Part shown: piece after piece, positions 58,632 to 64,000 of the stretch | Layout: each line of letters opens with the position of its first letter | How positions within the stretch are numbered: position 1 is the stretch's first letter | Assembly (NCBI RefSeq): GCF_021130785.1 | Contig: NC_060215.1 | Coordinates: 70,377,501-70,441,500, forward strand | Length of the DNA: 64,000 bases | DNA from: Homalodisca vitripennis | Lineage: Eukaryota > Arthropoda > Insecta > Hemiptera > Cicadellidae | Reading direction: 5' to 3' | Position numbers and translations under genes: made by a program | The notes under the pieces: model-generated | The model's database searches: none | What the model saw: the letters and a program-made list of their open reading frames with translations, nothing else | Told to the model about the DNA's origin: nothing

Positions 58632-60662
58632 ACAGACAGGGTGTTTGACAGGTTGGGCAGGTTGTATTTGGACTAATCGATGGTAACCCACTATAACATT
58701 TTGCAGTACATATTAGTTTAAATCGTTGGTTGTTCGGTGCTGAGGAGGTAACTTCTACCGCTTAATACAGTGTTCGCGCTGATAAGATGCGCGTTAATAT
58801 CATAAGGCTTTGTTACGTAAAAACTATTTTTGAATGTTCTAAGAAAGATGAATCTAAGAGGGCATGTCATATAACTTAGTAGACCATCTAATAATCTCTT
58901 CTCTCTAACCTCTCAAACGTTCCTCTAAAGATTGAAATATTTAACAGATATCGTACCTATGCCATGTCATGAATTTCTCTATATTGTTGGATTGGTTTTT
59001 GTAGATTCCATAAATTTGGTAAAATCGTGGTAGTACGTTCAAACTACTATCAATGATAAAAGGACCAACTATGTTGAGTTAAAAATTTCCCAACCAGAAA
59101 TTTACCTTTTGTATGTCTGAAGAAGTCCTAAATATAAACCTGTGCCAGAAAAATGTGTCTGTTTGTACAAATATAATACGTATAGTTAAGTCAGTTGACG
59201 TTTCCGTTTGAAATAATTTTTGATTCACCTATAATTGCATTTGACTAGTAAATATAGTTGTCAACAATTAGAATATGTATATAACTTTTGATATCATTGT
59301 GCCACAGAATTAATGATCTAAAAAATCCTGGGACACTTCATGTCGAAGACGCAACTTATAATGGTATTTTTGTTACATCTGTATACACATGAGAAATACA
59401 GAGTTAACACGTCATTATGAATATCGACTTTTTGCCACCTTCGAGGATGAGAATTTTCAAGAAAAAATTTAAATCACGTATCGTATTATTATTATTTCAT
59501 TAACGTTCCATTTCCCAAAACACTGGACAGTGCAAAAACTCTATAAATTATTATAAGTAACAAAATAAATTTCCTGTCATGAATATCTGCATTTGAATCT
59601 CGTTGATAAAACCGCTGTTATGAGTAAGATACATTGATGCTCTCAATTCCAGTTAACTCCAGTTACACAATTACTATAAACCTTCACTGTGACTCTATAC
59701 TGAGTGATACTGAGAAACAGTAATCTGATTGAATGCTTATGGCGTTTGTCACAGTCAACGTGTTAAAATAATACCAGTTGTAACAACTAATTTCAGATTA
59801 AGATCAAAGAATAATAATTGCATAATAGTTTTAGGTCACTAATAGTAGAAACCAATAATGATTAGTAGGTTCTCAACATGAAATTTAATCTTAGATGAGA
59901 CTGAGAAAGGACTGAGTATAAGTCAGACCAAAGAGGATGTTTGACGTATGTCTAATATTTATTGTTAAGTCGGTTGACGTTACAGTTTGAAATAAATATC
60001 TCTTCACCATAGGATCTAACGATACTCGAGCCTATGCAATCCAGCTTGACTTACCTGAGCCATTGTCAATATAATCCATGAAGAACATTTCAATTGTTAC
60101 AGTTAACGATTTAAGATTTTTGATTAATAAATAACCACGAATAAATTAATTTACAATGAATACCACAACTGAACCAATTCAGCTGTATGTGCGGTTCGGT
60201 TGAATACGTGTTATTCAAGCAGTACTTTAATTATATTTACCGATCTACAGTTATACTTAATATTTTCCTTAATTCTACTAAGGGATATACACTGAAAGTA
60301 TCACGGAGGCTCCATATACTAAAAATATGTGTAAATTTAGTATCCGTGTAGTATACCATCCTTCTGTATGTCTAAGCTTAAAATATATAAATCTGTATTG
60401 ACCAATAGAATAAACAGAACATAAATTGTATGTAACTACTATCTGAAAGCACCAGTGCTCCGCTTATCATTAGACTTAAGGAATACTGAAATTAGTTAAA
60501 GTTAAGATTAACGTTGATAATTAATTAAATAAACCCAAAGAATTCCAGTTTAAAAATAATTTCAAAAAGTTATTTTTCTAATACTACAGTTGTATACATT
60601 TTGTAGATTTTAAACTTTAATTTAATTTTTTTAAACTTTTGAATTTTAATTCAATTTTAACA
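58632..60662. other. AT-rich intronic DNA, nothing recognised
   Basis: No exon or element identified. ACAGGGTGTTTGACAGG at 58638 resembles transposon ends but has no partner. Confidence 0.35.
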
Positions 60663-60686
60663 GTTAGTTGAAGACCTTCAGCTAAC
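60663..60686 (-). other. Hairpin just 3' of the Helitron coding remnant
   Basis: GTTAGTTGAAG, AC loop, CTTCAGCTAAC: an 11-bp stem with one G-T pair. It lies some 50 bp past the coding end of the Helitron on the minus strand. Helitrons carry a hairpin near their 3' end before CTRR, but no clear CTRR terminus at the proper distance is seen, so the role is uncertain. Confidence 0.4.
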
Positions 60687-60689
60687 ACC

Positions 60690-62770
60690 CTCCTGTGCAT
60701 GTGAGGGCTACCAAAGTTGATGTTTATTTTTCACCAAGTCCTGAGTACCTCTTTGTAAACACAATTTTAAGTCTTTTTCTGGCGACCTGGCTGGCAGCTG
60801 GGCTTACTATGGAGCATGTAGACCTAGCCATGGGAGAAACAGTAACTCCTCAGAGTGACGCCAGCCATCTTTAAACTCTGCCCTTGTGCTGTGTAGATAC
60901 TAATGGCATAGCATAAATTTATAAGGAACTGCAAACGGTTGCATTCAAAATGACAGTCCGACGGAATAAGAGAAATACGACCTTTGTTTCTCCTTGACCT
61001 GCGCCTGTAAATATTGTCGCTTTAATAACATGTATATGTGGAGTTTTCGCCTGTAGCCTGGTACCGCTACCGAGTTTGGGAGGGTTTAAGTTGTGGAGTA
61101 GCATTATAGAAGAACCATCTTAGGGAGAAATAATATTTATATGAATTCCAGGGGAGTTCAGAGTGTGAAGAAACTCCACTGGATAGTTAATAGCGTCTTC
61201 TGTCTCAACCACTGAGTACCTTGATTCATACTTCAAAACTGCAAAAAGTAATTCTTTCAACAACGAAAGGTTTATTACATTTACAGAGTCATTAGTTGGA
61301 ATAAGCATTGTCCTCTCCTACAACCACGTTGGACTTTTGTACACATTGTAATTTAAATTAGGATATATCATGTCAAGCAGTGACTTCTTATCACTAACAG
61401 AATGACAAAGATTTTGAGGTATTTTAAATTTATTGTATTCTAACAGTTTACCATCATCTATCTGTATAGTCAATGTAAAGAAAAATCCAAGATGAACTGC
61501 AAGGTAAATGGCTGGAGGATTGCAATCGTGTATGGGAAAGCAAAAGATTCGCAGACAGCATCGGAAGTGTTTATGTAGCGCCCTTACTCGTACCTTGATA
61601 CCGTGTTAAGTTCATTTTCAACTGTAAATACAGCTTGACCGGATCCTTTGCTGACGTACTTACAAATTTATTTGATGGACTTGACACAGTTGCACTACTC
61701 GACTGAGAAGACAGAATAGGGTTATAAGTACCACCCATTGATTGTCACGCTGCATCCCGTAAATGTAAACAACATATCCATCATCTGAAGGAGAAAGCCT
61801 GCGGTATGTAGGATAAACGTCATCACCAATCTGTTTTTCTCTCAGAAGAGGACGGGGATACTTCTTTTTGCAGGATCTGTACAGGGCCAGTATCTGTTGA
61901 GAGCTTCACACTGGCCGTGGATCATCGCTGACCTGAGAGCCTCATGAAAGGCAGGGTCTAGCTAGCTCTAAGCCAGGTATATCTGAACAAAACTTTTTCA
62001 ATCATGGCTAGTTTTATCTTTTCTTTCAGCCAAAGGATAATGTGTTTACATGACCCAAATATTGACCATTTGGTAAGAAGTTTCATAAAATCTTTCACAT
62101 TTAAGTAAAAAACCCGCGTAGTAGGAATCCTGAGTACACTAATGCATGTAGCGAGGCCTCCAGTGAAGCTTGATGGTAGCACTACCATCTTACGTAGCTG
62201 CGATACGATATCTGACCATCAGCTTTTCTCATGGCATCCTTCAAGTAAATATTGTCTTCACTTCCCAACTTTTTTGATTGGTCTGAATAAAGTATAATCT
62301 TTCCGTTTCTGTTTTTACGTACCTAACAATAAAAAATTGGTTGAGAAGATTACGAAACAAAAGTGAATAAGGTTCTTCGCCTTCTGCTCCATCAACATGA
62401 ATAGTTGAAATCTGTTACGGAGTGATCTTAAGTTGGTGTTTGGTGAGGATTTTAATGCAATTCCCATCTTTTCCACAGCAGAACATTAAAGGATTCTGAG
62501 AATTATACACTCGATGGAGCTCACTTATTACTATTAGTTCTTTGTCCCTGCTGTGAAAAACAACGTCTCGCTTTTCGAACACCTTATCAAAAATCAAGAC
62601 ATCAACTTCGTTAGTGGAAGTACTGTTGTAACTTCCTCTGTGAGCATTCAAAGGCTTTATGTCAGCACTGATAACTACCTGGAAAATCTTTAAGATCATT
62701 AGGAATAGACTCAACAGCAGCTTCGAAACCGCAGTCTTTACTTACTGTTACTGCACTGACTTTTTATATT
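60690..62770 (-). pseudogene. Decayed Helitron Rep/helicase, internally deleted
   Basis: Minus-strand pieces in family order. N-terminal region near 62640-62480: LNAHRGSYNSTSTNEVDV, then RDKELIVISELHRVYN. Rep domain, 62190-61480: MVVLPSSFTGG, FYLNVKDFMKLLTKWSIFG, HIILWLKEKI, IHGQCEALN, YPTYRRLSPSDDGYV, DNQWVV, FCFPIHDCNPPAIYLAVHL. Helicase C-terminus, 61435-60740: FKIPQNLCHSVSDKKSLLDM, MLIPTNDSVNVINLSLL, YPVEFLHTLNSPG, MLLHNLNPPKLGSGTRL, IKATIFTGAGQGET, CFSHG and NCVYKEVL. These are rolling-circle transposon landmarks. Stops and frameshifts are frequent, and the Walker-motif half of the helicase is missing. The element is dead and lies in the intron of, and parallel to, the minus-strand gene. 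Confidence 0.88.
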
Positions 62771-63730
62771 AGTCATACGAGGAGAGTACGTAATGGTTGA
62801 ACAATAATATTTTTAGTTCGACTGTAGCTAAAATTGAAAACTATTATCCAATAACAAACTTATTCACTTAAAGACTCATTTCACATAGAGGGAGCCCTAA
62901 TACAAATAATTGTACTAACAGTAATACTCAGTTGACAATCGCATATATCGATTCACTGTAGATTAGCACCTTTTCCCGACTTTTAAAGGCACTGGACTAT
63001 TTGAAACGTGATGTAATATAGATGTTAGTTTTCGCGCTTTGTAGTACCGATACAGGACAAACTACTTAGAAAATAATTTTTATTGCGAATATAACGTGTC
63101 ATAAAAACAATCCATTAAGTTTTAGTACGACCCGTAATGCTATTTCAAAGAGTTTACAATGCGTGAGAAATCGTGTTTTTCGCGAGTTAGCCGCAATCCA
63201 GACCAAGTTTTTCAAAATCTATTCTTAGTGAGACTAAGACACAAGAGGAAGGTGTTCAAACTTTCATTGCAATCCGTTCTGTGGTTTTTGAGACTTCTTG
63301 AGGAGTGAGTGAGTGAATATAGATGCTTTATATAGCTGCCCTCAATTAACACGTGGCCTTGCCCAATGTACCATTCACTATGTGCGAATTTTTTTAGGTG
63401 TAATATTGTTACACTAAATACAATGTTTTTGTCTGCAGCATTAAAAAAATATAAACATGTAGTAGTAGGTATTTAAAATTAGTAATGTAATGCATTGCAA
63501 TTATCCTAAGTTTTATGGTATTTCACTGTTTTTACGTTTTTTATGTATTAGTGTTTTCTACACCTGAAAAAGAGATTTCAATACATGCTTTTTGTTAAAA
63601 TATAACGATGAAAAATACCCGAAATCATATTATAATCATTCATTGGAGTTATTATAGCCTTGCCTAGTTCAACTAGATTCACTAATCTTTTGACTTCAAA
63701 CTATTGTTTAATATATACCGTGGCTTGACT
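62771..63730. other. AT-rich intronic DNA, nothing recognised
   Basis: No exon or element seen between the Helitron remnant and the splice donor at 63736. Confidence 0.4.
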
Positions 63731-63736
63731 ACTAAC

Positions 63737-64000
63737 CCTTCGATGTCAATATCGTCTAGAATGGCTTCCTCGGCCTCTGACACGTCCTCGAAACTTTCCC
63801 CGAGGGATGGGATGCGGTGTGGAGGGTCACCGTCAGAGCTGATCACGTGCTGCTGAGGATACAGCAGTTTGAGACTATTGGGTACTGGGTTCTCGAGGCT
63901 ACGATACCCACTGTCAGCGCGCAGCTGCTGCAGCCTGTGTACCTGCTGCTCGCCTGGACTGTCCGTATTGTCCGTTGTGCTCTCGAAACTCGTTGTTGCC
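63737..64000 (-). CDS. Upstream coding exon of unidentified minus-strand gene (partial)
   Basis: Open to the window edge: 87 whole codons plus two bases, ending at donor GTTAGT. It reads ATTSFESTTDNTDSPGEQQ, then VHRLQQLRADSGYRSLENP, LYPQQHVISSDGDPPHRIP and SLGESFEDVSEAEEAILDDI. The composition is acidic and Ser/Gln/Pro-rich, as in a disordered regulatory region. RADSGYRSLE is a compact Ser/Tyr motif that could be a phosphorylation or docking site (inference). Splicing to 52551 is in frame (GG plus G gives Gly). The 5' part of the exon and gene lies right of the window. The protein is not recognised. Confidence 0.85.

Larger units (their letters stand above)
52552..63736 (-). other. 11.2-kb intron of the minus-strand gene
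   Basis: Donor GTTAGT (plus 63731-63736) and acceptor CAG (plus 52552-52554) are joined in frame: the upstream exon ends with two bases of a codon and the downstream exon supplies the third. The intron holds the 108-bp minisatellite, a LINE 3'-end copy, a possible small-peptide ORF, a 59-bp direct repeat and a decayed Helitron. A further small exon inside cannot be excluded. Confidence 0.75.

Overview
The window looks like arthropod, most likely insect, nuclear DNA: AT-rich, gene-poor, with long introns, GT-AG exon edges, metazoan polyadenylation signals, an invertebrate-type carboxylesterase-like gene, and many decayed transposable elements of kinds common in insects (mariner/Tc1, Helitron, non-LTR retrotransposons). 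The species cannot be named from the sequence. No bacterial genes, CRISPR array, rRNA or convincing tRNA gene was found.

Host genes. (1) At the left edge a probable last coding exon of a plus-strand gene (33-179) is followed by a polyadenylation signal. (2) A plus-strand carboxylesterase/cholinesterase-fold gene has two visible exons (27143-27252 and 32173-33486). Its catalytic serine and histidine are replaced and the oxyanion loop is altered, so it should be a non-enzymatic, glycosylated surface or secreted protein. Its first roughly 100 residues were not found. (3) A minus-strand gene of unknown identity has its last exon at 52128-52551 and an earlier one at 63737-64000 (cut by the window edge). 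The frames join exactly across an 11.2 kb intron. A weak candidate small secreted peptide ORF (56894-57091, plus strand) lies inside that intron.

Mobile DNA. 3739-4664 is an internally deleted DD34D mariner with perfect 27-bp terminal repeats. 19060-20561 is an unusual palindromic mariner-type element whose 475-bp arms are both copies of the transposase 3' end. 40473-40976 and 41860-42145 are rotted mariner-type transposases. 60690-62770 is a decayed, internally deleted Helitron (Rep plus helicase C-terminus) inside the intron of gene 3. Non-LTR remnants lie at 6122-6720, 24630-25260, 25600-26060, 39163-39863 and 41711-41827. A related short 3'-end family occurs at 21071, 37629, 56409 and perhaps 6890.

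Tandem repeats. A 2.6-kb minisatellite of 108-bp units (about 24.5 copies, 52711-55352) sits 160 bp from the last exon of gene 3. A 224-bp (AC)112 microsatellite begins 84 bp after the esterase exon donor. There are smaller TA tracts, a 22-bp degenerate repeat and several palindromes. The rest is AT-rich DNA in which no gene was recognised; those stretches are listed.
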